Below, one piece after another: positions 8,148-15,425 of a DNA stretch of 46,937 bases. Below the pieces are notes generated by a model that did not search any database, was not told the DNA's origin, and was given only the letters and a program-made list of their open reading frames with translations. The position numbers and the translations under genes were made by a program. The stretch is from JBOGIG01 sp050742455 (GTDB lineage: Bacteria; Actinomycetota; Acidimicrobiia; Acidimicrobiales; JBOGIG01): contig JBOGIG010000139.1 of assembly GCA_050742455.1 (NCBI GenBank), positions 1 to 46,937 of the forward strand, given 5' to 3'. Numbering within the stretch: the stretch's first letter is position 1; each line of letters starts with the position of its first letter.

Positions 8148-9629
8148 TCAGCCAGGCCAGACGATCGATTGCATCTCGGTGTAGGCATGTAGGCCGAACT
8201 CGCCGCCGTCACGTCCGATCCCGCTCATCTTGAACCCGCCGAAAGGGGCGGCGTGATTGCGTTGGGCGGTATTGATCCCGACATTGCCCGCCCGCAGCGC
8301 TCGGGCCACCCGGTAGGCCCGGGCTGTGTCGGTGGAAAACACGTAGTCGTACAGGCCGTAGGGACTGTCGTTGGCCAGAGCCACACCTTCTTCCTCGTCG
8401 TCGAAAGGCACCACGACCAATACCGGGCCGAAGATCTCCTCCCGCACCGCCTCCATGTCGTTGCGACAACCAGCGAGCAGGGTGGGGGCCACATAAAAGC
8501 CCCGGTCCAATCCGGGGGGACGGACTCCTCCTGCCACCAACTCGGCCCCCTCGGCCACACCCGAGGCGACGAAACCCTCGATGCGATCCCGATGGGCGGC
8601 GCTGATGACGGGGCCGACGACGGTGGCCGGGTCCAGCGGGTCCCCGACGGCCAGGCTCGAGGCAGCCGGGCCCAGGCGACTCACCACTTGGTCATAGATC
8701 CCCCTCTGCACCAGGGCCCGGGTGGGGGCGGTGCAAATCTGGCCCGAGTGAAAGGCCCACACACTGACCAAGGCGGTGATCACCTTGTCCACGTCGGCGT
8801 CATCGAAGACCAGGCACGCCCCCTTGCCCCCCAACTCCATCAACAGCCGCTTCATATTGGGGGCGCCGGCGGCATAAATCTGGCGTCCGACGGCAGTGCT
8901 CCCGGTGAAGCTGATCATGTCTACGTCAAGCGACTCGGTCAGTGCCCGGCCCGCCTCGGCTCCAGAACCGGTGACCACGTTGACCACTCCGGGGGGGAAG
9001 CCCACCTCGTCCATTATCCGGGCCAAGACCAAAATAGCCAGGGGGTTCTGGGGGGCCGGTTTGGCCACAACGGTGTTGCCCACAGCCAAGGCCGGGGCGA
9101 TCTTGCCCGCAATATTGGTGAGGGGAAAGTTGTAGGGCGAGATGCAGCCCACCACCCCCACCGGCTGGCGAGCCACCACGCCCCCGATCAACCCACCGGG
9201 CGCGAGGGCAGTGGCCCCCATCACGCTCGGGGGCAGGGCGATGTCGAGATCGATCACACCTGCCTGGGCGTAGTAGTCGAAACGGCTCGTGCACATGGGC
9301 ACCTGGAGACCGGCTCCGACCGAGACGGTGGCTCCGGTCTCGGCCTGGACCAGAGGCAACAAGTCGTTGCTGCACCGGCGCAGAGCGTCGGCCGTGGCGG
9401 CCAACAGGGCACACCGCTCCCTGACCGGGGTGGCCGCCCAGGCCGGGGCCGCCTCTCGCGCCGCCTCGGTGGCGGCGGCCACGTCATCGATCGATGCCTG
9501 GGGAGCCTCGCCTATGACCTCCTCGGTGGCAGGGTTTACGATGTCGTAGGTGCCCTCCCCCCCGTCCACCCAATGGCCTCCGATGAGTAGTCGGTATGGC
9601 TCGTCGGTTTGAGACAGTTTCTGTAACAC
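8148..9629 (-). CDS. NAD(P)-dependent aldehyde dehydrogenase
   Basis: A 493-residue ALDH-superfamily enzyme with all expected residues: N167 (SPYNFP), K190, E265 (MELGGKG) and the catalytic C299 (SGQICTAPTR). It oxidises an aldehyde to the acid, presumably the product of the adjacent alcohol dehydrogenase, feeding the ligase further down. The best start is GTG 9629, which lies inside a KstR-type palindrome (9622-9635); no ribosome site precedes it, so the transcript may be leaderless. The next in-frame candidate would remove conserved N-terminal residues (YRLLIGGHWVDG). Confidence 0.9.
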   Translation of the reverse strand: MLQKLSQTDEPYRLLIGGHWVDGGEGTYDIVNPATEEVIGEAPQASIDDVAAATEAAREAAPAWAATPVRERCALLAATADALRRCSNDLLPLVQAETGATVSVGAGLQVPMCTSRFDYYAQAGVIDLDIALPPSVMGATALAPGGLIGGVVARQPVGVVGCISPYNFPLTNIAGKIAPALAVGNTVVAKPAPQNPLAILVLARIMDEVGFPPGVVNVVTGSGAEAGRALTESLDVDMISFTGSTAVGRQIYAAGAPNMKRLLMELGGKGACLVFDDADVDKVITALVSVWAFHSGQICTAPTRALVQRGIYDQVVSRLGPAASSLAVGDPLDPATVVGPVISAAHRDRIEGFVASGVAEGAELVAGGVRPPGLDRGFYVAPTLLAGCRNDMEAVREEIFGPVLVVVPFDDEEEGVALANDSPYGLYDYVFSTDTARAYRVARALRAGNVGINTAQRNHAAPFGGFKMSGIGRDGGEFGLHAYTEMQSIVWPG

Positions 9630-9635
9630 GTTCTA
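9622..9635. promoter_or_regulatory. KstR-type operator
   Basis: TGTAACACGTTCTA fits all eight fixed positions of the mycobacterial KstR consensus TnnAACnnGTTnnA. It lies in the 89-base gap upstream of the aldehyde dehydrogenase gene and covers its predicted GTG start. KstR is the TetR-family repressor of cholesterol side-chain genes, released by steroid CoA thioesters. The match is direct; regulation is inferred. The rest of the gap (9636-9718) shows only a weak five-base stem. Confidence 0.65.
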
Positions 9636-9718
9636 ACCCTATGCCGTACCGGGCGGACACACCAACCGGCAGAACGAGCAGCGTGGCCCGTCCCGAACGG
9701 GTCTCGCGGGGAACACCC

Positions 9719-11401
9719 TTATCTCCCCACGACGAGGCGCTGGCGCAGTTCGTATTTGAGGACCTTTCCTCCGGCATTGAGTGGCAAGTAGTCGAGGACT
9801 TCGACCCGACGGGGAACCTTGAAGTTGGCCATGTGATCCCGACACCAGGCCACTATGGCCTCGGGGTCGAGATCAGCTCCGGGACGGGCGATGACGAAGG
9901 CAGCTCCGACCTCCCCCAGGCGCTGGTCCGCCATGCCCACCACCGCGGCCTGGGCGACTCCGGGACAAGATAGGAGGGCGTTTTCGATCTCGGCTGGATA
10001 GGCATTGAACCCACCCACGATGTACATATCCTTCAAGCGGTCGGTCACCGTTACATAGCCTCGGTCGTCCATCATCCCGATGTCGCCCGTGTGGAGCCAG
10101 CCCTCCCCGTCGATGGCCTCGGCGCTGGCCTCGGGGTCCTCAAAATATTCGCTGATCACGTTGTATCCCCGCACCAGGATCTCACCCGGATGCCCCCGTT
10201 CCACCTCCGAACCGGAATCATCGGCCACAACCACTTCGATGTCGGGGATGGCCCGACCCGAGGTTGTGGCGATGGTCACCGGATCGTCCTCCGGCCGGCA
10301 CATGGTGACCGTCCCGCTCGACTCGGTGAGGCCGTAAGCGGTGACTATGGACGTGTAGGTCAACTCCTGGCCCATGCGCCGGATCATTTCCACCGGGATG
10401 GCGGCCGCGCCGGTCACCGCAATGCGAAGGCTCGACAGGTCGAAGCGGTCACGATGGGGATGATCGAGGATGGCTTGGTGCAGGGTGGGGGGGCCGGGCA
10501 GGACCGAGACCGCCTCCCGTTGAACCAGATCCAGAACCTGGTCGACATCGAAGGTGGATTGGGGGAGGATGACCGCGCCCTGCATGACACAGGCCAGGAA
10601 TCCCGCCTTGTAGCCAAAGGTGTGGAAGAAGGGGTTCACGATCAGGTAGCGATCGTGACGGGCCAACCCCACCGTGTCCGACCAGACCTTGTACACCCTC
10701 AGGCTCTGGCCGTGAGTGATGACCGCCCCCTTGGGCCGACCTGTGGTTCCCGAAGTGAAGATGATGTCGGACGGATCCTCCGGCCCCACCGACGCCGCCC
10801 GAAGCTCGTGTGCTTCGGGCCCCACCTTCTCAGCCTGGGCCAGGAACGAGATCCAATCCCAGATGGGTCCATCGCTCCTCAATGAGACGGCCGGGACGGC
10901 TCGGACACCATCGGCGCCCCGAACGGCGCCGGCGGGCTGCGCCTGCTCGCTTCTCATGACCACGATCGATTCCAAGTGGGGCAAGTCGACAACGGGGCGG
11001 TCCGTGCCCGGGCCTCCTCCCCAGTCGCTGAGCATGGCGACGTAGTCGTTGCGGAGGAATCCATCGACGGTGAACAAAACCCTGGCTCTGCTCCGGGCCA
11101 GTATCCAACCCGCCTCGTCACCCTTGAAGCGGGTGTTGAGGGGCACCAGCACGGCGCCTATGTCCAAGGTGCCCAGAGCGGCCACGACCCATTCCCACAC
11201 GTTGGGGGCCCAGATGGCGACCCGGTCCCCCGCTTCGATGCCCACCGCCATCAGGGCCCGGCCGACTTCGGCCGCTCCTCGGGCCAGTCCGATGAAGTCC
11301 ATGACCACCGGGCCGTCCTTGAGGGCCTCAGACGAACCGAACCGCCGGGCAGAACTTCGGACGAGGCCGGGGATGCTGCCCCACTCGAGGTCCCCCCGCA
11401 C
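9719..11401 (-). CDS. fadD3: FadD3-like HIP-CoA ligase
   Basis: A 560-residue acyl-CoA ligase with close resemblance to mycobacterial FadD3, which activates the 3a-alpha-H-4-alpha(3'-propanoate)-7a-beta-methylhexahydroindanedione acid left after ring A/B removal. Shared segments include DRVAIWAPNVWEWVVA, VPLNTRF, FFHTFGYKAG, the P-loop FTSGTTGRPKGA, TAYGLTESSGTVTMCRPEDD and DRLKDMYIVGGFNAYPAEIE. The catalytic lysine is in NAGGKVLKYEL. It is about 50 residues longer than FadD3, mainly from an insert around residues 130-200. The GTG start at 11401 overlaps the upstream amidohydrolase stop by one base. This is the entry step for the ipdAB/echA20/fadA6 genes at 15-20 kb. Confidence 0.88.
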   Translation of the reverse strand: MRGDLEWGSIPGLVRSSARRFGSSEALKDGPVVMDFIGLARGAAEVGRALMAVGIEAGDRVAIWAPNVWEWVVAALGTLDIGAVLVPLNTRFKGDEAGWILARSRARVLFTVDGFLRNDYVAMLSDWGGGPGTDRPVVDLPHLESIVVMRSEQAQPAGAVRGADGVRAVPAVSLRSDGPIWDWISFLAQAEKVGPEAHELRAASVGPEDPSDIIFTSGTTGRPKGAVITHGQSLRVYKVWSDTVGLARHDRYLIVNPFFHTFGYKAGFLACVMQGAVILPQSTFDVDQVLDLVQREAVSVLPGPPTLHQAILDHPHRDRFDLSSLRIAVTGAAAIPVEMIRRMGQELTYTSIVTAYGLTESSGTVTMCRPEDDPVTIATTSGRAIPDIEVVVADDSGSEVERGHPGEILVRGYNVISEYFEDPEASAEAIDGEGWLHTGDIGMMDDRGYVTVTDRLKDMYIVGGFNAYPAEIENALLSCPGVAQAAVVGMADQRLGEVGAAFVIARPGADLDPEAIVAWCRDHMANFKVPRRVEVLDYLPLNAGGKVLKYELRQRLVVGR

Positions 11402-12654
11402 TACTTGTCCCTAATCTCGCGGTCCGGGCTCGAGCGGTTGGGGTTCGGGTCGTCCAGGTTCAGGCCGAGCATCTTTATGGCATTGCCCCGGACCACTTTG
11501 TAGACCTGTTCGTCAGTCAGGTCCTTCATCTGGACTTCGGCGATCTGACGGGTCTCGGGCCAGGTGGAATCGGAGTGGGGATAGTCCGACTCGTAGGTGA
11601 TGTTGTCCTCCCCCACCGCCTCGATGTTCTTGAGTCCGTGGGCGTCGTCAAAAAAGCATCCGTAGACCTGGCGGTAGTAGTAGGTGCTGGGCCGCTCGGG
11701 CACCTTGTCCGCAATGCCGCCCCATGCTCGGTTCTGCTCCCACACCACGTCGGCCCGCTCCAGGATGTAAGGGATCCACCCCACCTGACCTTCGGAGTAG
11801 GCCAGCCTGAGGTCGGGGAACCGCACCAACACGCCGGAGAAGAGAAAATCGACCAGTGAGTACCCGGCATTGGAATGGGTCAGGGTGGAGCCCACCGCCG
11901 GTGGAGCATCGGCCGACGTCGAAGGCATCTTGGATGACGACCCGATGTGCATGCACACCACGGTGGACGTCTCGGCGCAGGCGGCAAAGAACGGGTCCCA
12001 GAACCCGGACTGGTCATGGACCGAGGGCAGGCCCAGGTAGGGGGGAATCTCCGAGAAGCAGACCGCCCGCGCCCCCCGCTCGGCGTTACGCCTGACCTCG
12101 GCTGCTGCAAGCTGCGCGTCCCACAAGGGGATCAGAGGCAGGGGTATGAGCCGCCCGTCAGACTCGGCGCACCACTCGTCGATCATCCAGTCGTTGTAGG
12201 CCTTTACGCACAACAGGCCCAACTCCCGATCCTTGGCCTCCATGAACGTCTGCCCGCAGAATCGGGGGAAGGTCGGAAAGCACAGGGAGGCTTCGATCCA
12301 GTTGGTGTCCATGTCCGCCAGACGGGGCTTGACCTCATATGCTCCGGGGCGCATCTCGTCGTAGGTCACTCCAGTGAGAGTCACCTCCTCCCGGGGAACA
12401 CCAACCGCCGCATCCAAACGGATGAGAGGGCGGCGTAGGTCCTCGTAGAACCACCAGTCCACCATGGGCCCGGGCGCCCCCACCTCGGCGGGCACGGCAG
12501 TGAACTTTCCTCCCACGAAGGTCATTTCCTTGACTGCGGTGCGCACGATGCGGGGTCCGACTTCAAGAAATCGAGCCGGGAGCCGGTCCTGCCACACCCC
12601 GGGAGGTTCGACCACATGGTCATCGACCGAGATGATCTTGGGGAGCTCCGTCAT
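11401..12654 (-). CDS. Amidohydrolase-2 family metal-dependent hydrolase
   Basis: A 417-residue TIM-barrel amidohydrolase of the ACMSD/uracil-5-carboxylate-decarboxylase-like class. The N-terminal metal motif is VDDHVVEP (D11-D12-H13), with a later strand CMHIGSS and the terminal ESDYPHSDSTW, whose Asp is the expected catalytic/metal residue. Enzymes of this family hydrolyse or decarboxylate cyclic compounds. The start is ATG 12654. It overlaps fadD3 by one base and follows a second amidohydrolase, so it probably acts on a steroid-derived intermediate; no amidohydrolase step is described in the classical HIP pathway, so the reaction is open. Confidence 0.82.
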   Translation of the reverse strand: MTELPKIISVDDHVVEPPGVWQDRLPARFLEVGPRIVRTAVKEMTFVGGKFTAVPAEVGAPGPMVDWWFYEDLRRPLIRLDAAVGVPREEVTLTGVTYDEMRPGAYEVKPRLADMDTNWIEASLCFPTFPRFCGQTFMEAKDRELGLLCVKAYNDWMIDEWCAESDGRLIPLPLIPLWDAQLAAAEVRRNAERGARAVCFSEIPPYLGLPSVHDQSGFWDPFFAACAETSTVVCMHIGSSSKMPSTSADAPPAVGSTLTHSNAGYSLVDFLFSGVLVRFPDLRLAYSEGQVGWIPYILERADVVWEQNRAWGGIADKVPERPSTYYYRQVYGCFFDDAHGLKNIEAVGEDNITYESDYPHSDSTWPETRQIAEVQMKDLTDEQVYKVVRGNAIKMLGLNLDDPNPNRSSPDREIRDK

Positions 12655-12674
12655 GCGATGAAGGCTACCACCGG

Positions 12675-12693
12675 ACCTGACGATCTGTCAGGT
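12675..12693. promoter_or_regulatory. Perfect 7-bp inverted repeat, operator candidate
   Basis: ACCTGAC and GTCAGGT are separated by GATCT in the 52-base gap between the two amidohydrolase genes, 21 bases upstream of the second one's start. A GntR- or TetR-type operator is possible. A short hairpin is the alternative, but there is no T-run. Confidence 0.4.
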
Positions 12694-12706
12694 AAACCCT
12701 GGCGGG

Positions 12707-13930
12707 TCAGGCCGCGCTGTCCAGGCCCAAAAGACCGTTCAGATTGCCCCCCATTACCTTGCGCACGTCCGAATCGGGTAGCCCGGCCAGCTCGTCCACA
12801 AAAGAGATGGGATCGGCCATGCCTTCGGGGTGGGGGTAGTCCGAACCGAACAGCACTCGATCAGCTCCGAGGAGGGCGATCAGACCCCGGGGATCCTCCT
12901 CGTGGAACGGGTGCACCCAAATGTTCCGGTTGAACACTTCGACGGGGTTTTCCTCGAAGGAGTTCGGGCTCTTCTCCCAGGCGTGCTCCATGTCTGCCAG
13001 CAGGGGACGTACCCAGTTGCTCCCGTTCTCCACCGGGGTGAATCTCAAGGTGGGGAATCGCGAGCACAGTCCGTGACCGATCAGTGAGGCGATGGTGTCG
13101 ATGATGGGTCGGCCCTGGTGCCCGGTGATGGCCTCGAAGCCCGATCCGCCCTTGAATGGCGTCATCTCGCCGTCTCGGACGCCCTCCCACTCGTTGGCAT
13201 AGCGCTGGTACCCACTATCCGAGGCGTGCATCCCCACCAACACCTCAGCTTCGGCCACTTTGGCCCAGAAAGGATCGAACTCCGGCAAGGCCATGGAGCG
13301 AGGTCCCATAAAGCCAGGCACCGGGGCCGGACGGATCAGGACCACCCTGGCCCCTCGCTCGACGACCCACTCGAACTCCTCGATCGCCCTCTCAACGATG
13401 CACAGGGTGATGACCGGGGTAGGAAATATGCGGCTTTGATAGTCGAACGACCAGTGCTCGTGCATCCACTGGTTCAGGGCGTGCACCACGGCGTGAGTGG
13501 CCGGTGGGTTGTCCCGAAGACGCTCTTCGAGGAGGCTGGCCAGCGTGGGCCACATCAGGGCCCGGTCCAGGCCGAGCTCGTCCATCAGCTTGAGGCGCGG
13601 TTCAGGGCTGGAGAAGCCGGGCAGAGCCCTGATCCCCTTGCCCATGATCTCCCTACGGGACTTGCCCTCGGGGTTGCCGACCTTGAAGTACTCCTCCTGG
13701 GCACCCGGGGCGGCCACCCTCTCGAAGGTCGGGTTGGGGATGTAGTCGCTGATGCGGTTGTTCACGGCGATCTTGATCCGGCCGTTCACCTCGACGTACT
13801 TGATGAGTCCCTCGTACTCCGGCGGCAAGAACTGGGTGAAGGCTTCCGGCGTCTCGTACATGTGGTTGTCTGCATCGCATACCGGAAAATCGAGCATTCG
13901 TGACGGCACTTTTATCCCCTCCTCGTTCAT
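12707..13930 (-). CDS. Amidohydrolase-2 family metal-dependent hydrolase (paralogue)
   Basis: A 407-residue protein of the same family as its downstream neighbour but clearly diverged. The metal-binding N-terminus is CDADNHMYE (D19, D21, H23), a further histidine is in GMHASDSG, and the C-terminal catalytic segment is GSDYPHPEG. The start is ATG 13930. It leads the long - strand series (amidohydrolases, fadD3, ALDH, ADH, ligase, EthD-like, SDR). The pair could form a two-step hydrolysis/decarboxylation or a heteromer. The substrate is unknown. Confidence 0.82.
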   Translation of the reverse strand: MNEEGIKVPSRMLDFPVCDADNHMYETPEAFTQFLPPEYEGLIKYVEVNGRIKIAVNNRISDYIPNPTFERVAAPGAQEEYFKVGNPEGKSRREIMGKGIRALPGFSSPEPRLKLMDELGLDRALMWPTLASLLEERLRDNPPATHAVVHALNQWMHEHWSFDYQSRIFPTPVITLCIVERAIEEFEWVVERGARVVLIRPAPVPGFMGPRSMALPEFDPFWAKVAEAEVLVGMHASDSGYQRYANEWEGVRDGEMTPFKGGSGFEAITGHQGRPIIDTIASLIGHGLCSRFPTLRFTPVENGSNWVRPLLADMEHAWEKSPNSFEENPVEVFNRNIWVHPFHEEDPRGLIALLGADRVLFGSDYPHPEGMADPISFVDELAGLPDSDVRKVMGGNLNGLLGLDSAA

Positions 13931-13988
13931 CCGTCCCTATCCATCCTCCCCGGCGGGGTTGAATGAGGGTCGGCATCCCAGAGCCCAC

Positions 13989-14013
13989 GCTGGTTAATCC
14001 GCACTTTACCAGC
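13989..14013. promoter_or_regulatory. Inverted repeat upstream of the amidohydrolase operon
   Basis: GCTGGT and ACCAGC form a perfect 6-bp inverted repeat with a 13-base AT-richer spacer, about 60 bases upstream of the start at 13930. It may be an operator or a hairpin. Nothing else but the tandem repeat at 14021 is seen in this 152-base gap. Confidence 0.3.
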
Positions 14014-14020
14014 ACCCCAT

Positions 14021-14060
14021 CCAACCAAGGAGGCCGCCGTCCAACCAAGAAGGCCGCCGT
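14021..14060. repeat. 20-bp tandem repeat, two copies
   Basis: CCAACCAAGGAGGCCGCCGT is followed directly by a second copy with one A/G difference. It lies in the non-coding gap just past the stop of the EthD gene. Similar short tandem duplications occur at 21101, 31008 and 33845. Confidence 0.7.
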
Positions 14061-14082
14061 CCACCCTTCGGCACTTGGGCCT

Positions 14083-14442
14083 TCAGCTTGAGGGTCCCGG
14101 ACCGGCTACGACCACTTCGGCCTCCTCGGTCAGGACCCAGGCCATGGCCGAGGTGTCGATGAATTTGGCGATATCCGCTTCGATCAAGGGATAGTCGGGC
14201 TCGCCCAAGGAGGCATAGAAGTCCTGCGTACTTTCGAACCACTGGACGGTTACGCCGTCGTAGCCGGTGTCCTGGTCGCCCCGGTAGTCATGCAGAGGTC
14301 GGTGGTTCTGTTCATAACGAAGGGCGTGGGAGCCGCTGCGGGTGGAGGCGACCAGGGGCCCGTGCTCGTCGCGCCAGTACCGATGGAAGGCCTCCGGCGT
14401 CATGCCCTTCTTGCGCTTGATCATCGCTACCAACTTGATCAC
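14083..14442 (-). CDS. EthD-domain protein
   Basis: A 119-residue single-domain protein. The N-terminal IKRKKGMTPEAFHRYWRDEH is the typical EthD/dimeric alpha-beta-barrel helix (here 'F-x-x-Y-W-x-x-x-H'). Family members are small ferredoxin-fold dimers found beside degradation genes; most have no proven enzymatic role. The GTG start at 14442 has AAAGGA upstream; ATG 14424 is a possible shorter start. It sits between the crotonase homologue and the amidohydrolases in the same orientation. Confidence 0.8.
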   Translation of the reverse strand: MIKLVAMIKRKKGMTPEAFHRYWRDEHGPLVASTRSGSHALRYEQNHRPLHDYRGDQDTGYDGVTVQWFESTQDFYASLGEPDYPLIEADIAKFIDTSAMAWVLTEEAEVVVAGPGPSS

Positions 14443-14499
14443 AAGCCTGTCCTTTCGGGTTCAAAATGTTTGCCACGGATCCTCTCTCCACCGGCCCTG

Positions 14500-15285
14500 C
14501 TACCGAAGGCGCCAATCGATGCGCTGTCCCGCCTCGAAGCGTTCCTGGCCCTGGCGCAGGGCCTGCTCATCGTTGCCCAGGCTGACCAGTTGGGGGGCTA
14601 TGCCCAAGGCCTGGCCCATCGACATCTGACGCGCGGCCCAAGTGGCTCGAACCGTGGCCTGCACCGCCACGCTGGGTTGGGAGGCGATGGCTGCAGCGGC
14701 CCGACCCGCCGCCTCATGGAGCTCGGATGCGGGCACCACTTCGGATACCAGACCTATCTCGTAGGCCCGTCGAGCCGACATGCGCTCGTGGTTCCCCATG
14801 ATGCTGAGGCGCATGATCTCTCCCATGGGCATACGGCCTGACATCAGCATGGGCTCGAATACCGATGGCATGCCGTAGGTAACGTGGGGGTCGAAGAAGG
14901 TGGCGTGCTCGGCAGCGATGATGAACTCGACCTCGCCCAGCATGTAAAAGGCTCCGCCGCAGGCCATCCCGTTGACGGCGGCGATGACCGGCTTCCACAG
15001 GTCCGCCCCCTTGGGGCCCAACTGCGGGCCGGGGGCGTCGATCATCAGGGGCGAAGAGGGCTGGGGGTAGCTTTCGGTCCGGTCCATTCCCACACAGAAG
15101 GCCTTGTCCCCCGCTCCGGTCAGCACGGCCACCGATACGTCGTCGTTGACCCGCAGATGGCGCCAAACGCGGTGTAATTCATCGTTCATGGCGCGATTGA
15201 AGCTATTGTGCTGGTCGGGTCGGTTGAGGGTGACCCAGGCCACCCCGTCAGCCTCGCTGTAGTCAATTGTCTCCAGCGACTCCAC
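14500..15285 (-). CDS. Enoyl-CoA hydratase/isomerase family protein with non-canonical active site
   Basis: A 261-residue crotonase-fold protein. The CoA/oxyanion-hole segments are present (AFCVGMDR and NGMACGGAFYM). However, both catalytic Glu positions of crotonase are absent: the residue after the GG turn is not Glu (GGAFYM instead of GGGxEL), and the second motif reads FFDPHVTYG instead of FxxPE. A simple hydratase reaction is therefore doubtful; hydrolase, isomerase or ring-cleaving chemistry is more likely. Start GTG 15285 follows GGGGGAG. It is divergent from fadA6 across about 140 bases. Confidence 0.8.
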   Translation of the reverse strand: MESLETIDYSEADGVAWVTLNRPDQHNSFNRAMNDELHRVWRHLRVNDDVSVAVLTGAGDKAFCVGMDRTESYPQPSSPLMIDAPGPQLGPKGADLWKPVIAAVNGMACGGAFYMLGEVEFIIAAEHATFFDPHVTYGMPSVFEPMLMSGRMPMGEIMRLSIMGNHERMSARRAYEIGLVSEVVPASELHEAAGRAAAAIASQPSVAVQATVRATWAARQMSMGQALGIAPQLVSLGNDEQALRQGQERFEAGQRIDWRLR

Positions 15286-15364
15286 AATGCTCCCCCGTCC
15301 TCGTCCCACCTCTGATCCAACATGTGTCCGGCACCGGCTGGGCAAGGAACCGGTTAGGCATTGG

Positions 15365-15382
15365 TCAGATTAGTAAATCTGA
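15365..15382. promoter_or_regulatory. Perfect 7-bp inverted repeat in the fadA6 divergent promoter
   Basis: TCAGATT and AATCTGA are separated by AGTA. The site lies between divergently transcribed genes starting at 15285 and 15426, in an AT-rich patch unlike the surrounding DNA. This is what a TetR-family operator would look like. It does not match the KstR2 consensus (CAAGnnCTTG core). Confidence 0.55.
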
Positions 15383-15425
15383 CATCCCCACAGATTCGCA
15401 TCCAGTGGAGTGCCACAATGGAGCC

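Noticed and set aside
8253..9590. Long open frame antisense to the aldehyde dehydrogenase (445 codons)
   Set aside because: Low-complexity Gly/His/Gln translation, typical of the reverse of a high-GC gene. The sense frame has all ALDH residues.
14433..14444. CTTG(N4)CAAG at the EthD start as a KstR2 site
   Set aside because: The half-sites are in the opposite order to the KstR2 motif (CAAGnnCTTG) and overlap coding sequence.
15348..15355. AACCGGTT upstream of fadA6 as a KstR site
   Set aside because: Core-only match without outer T/A, and the AC/GT centre of the better sites is missing.
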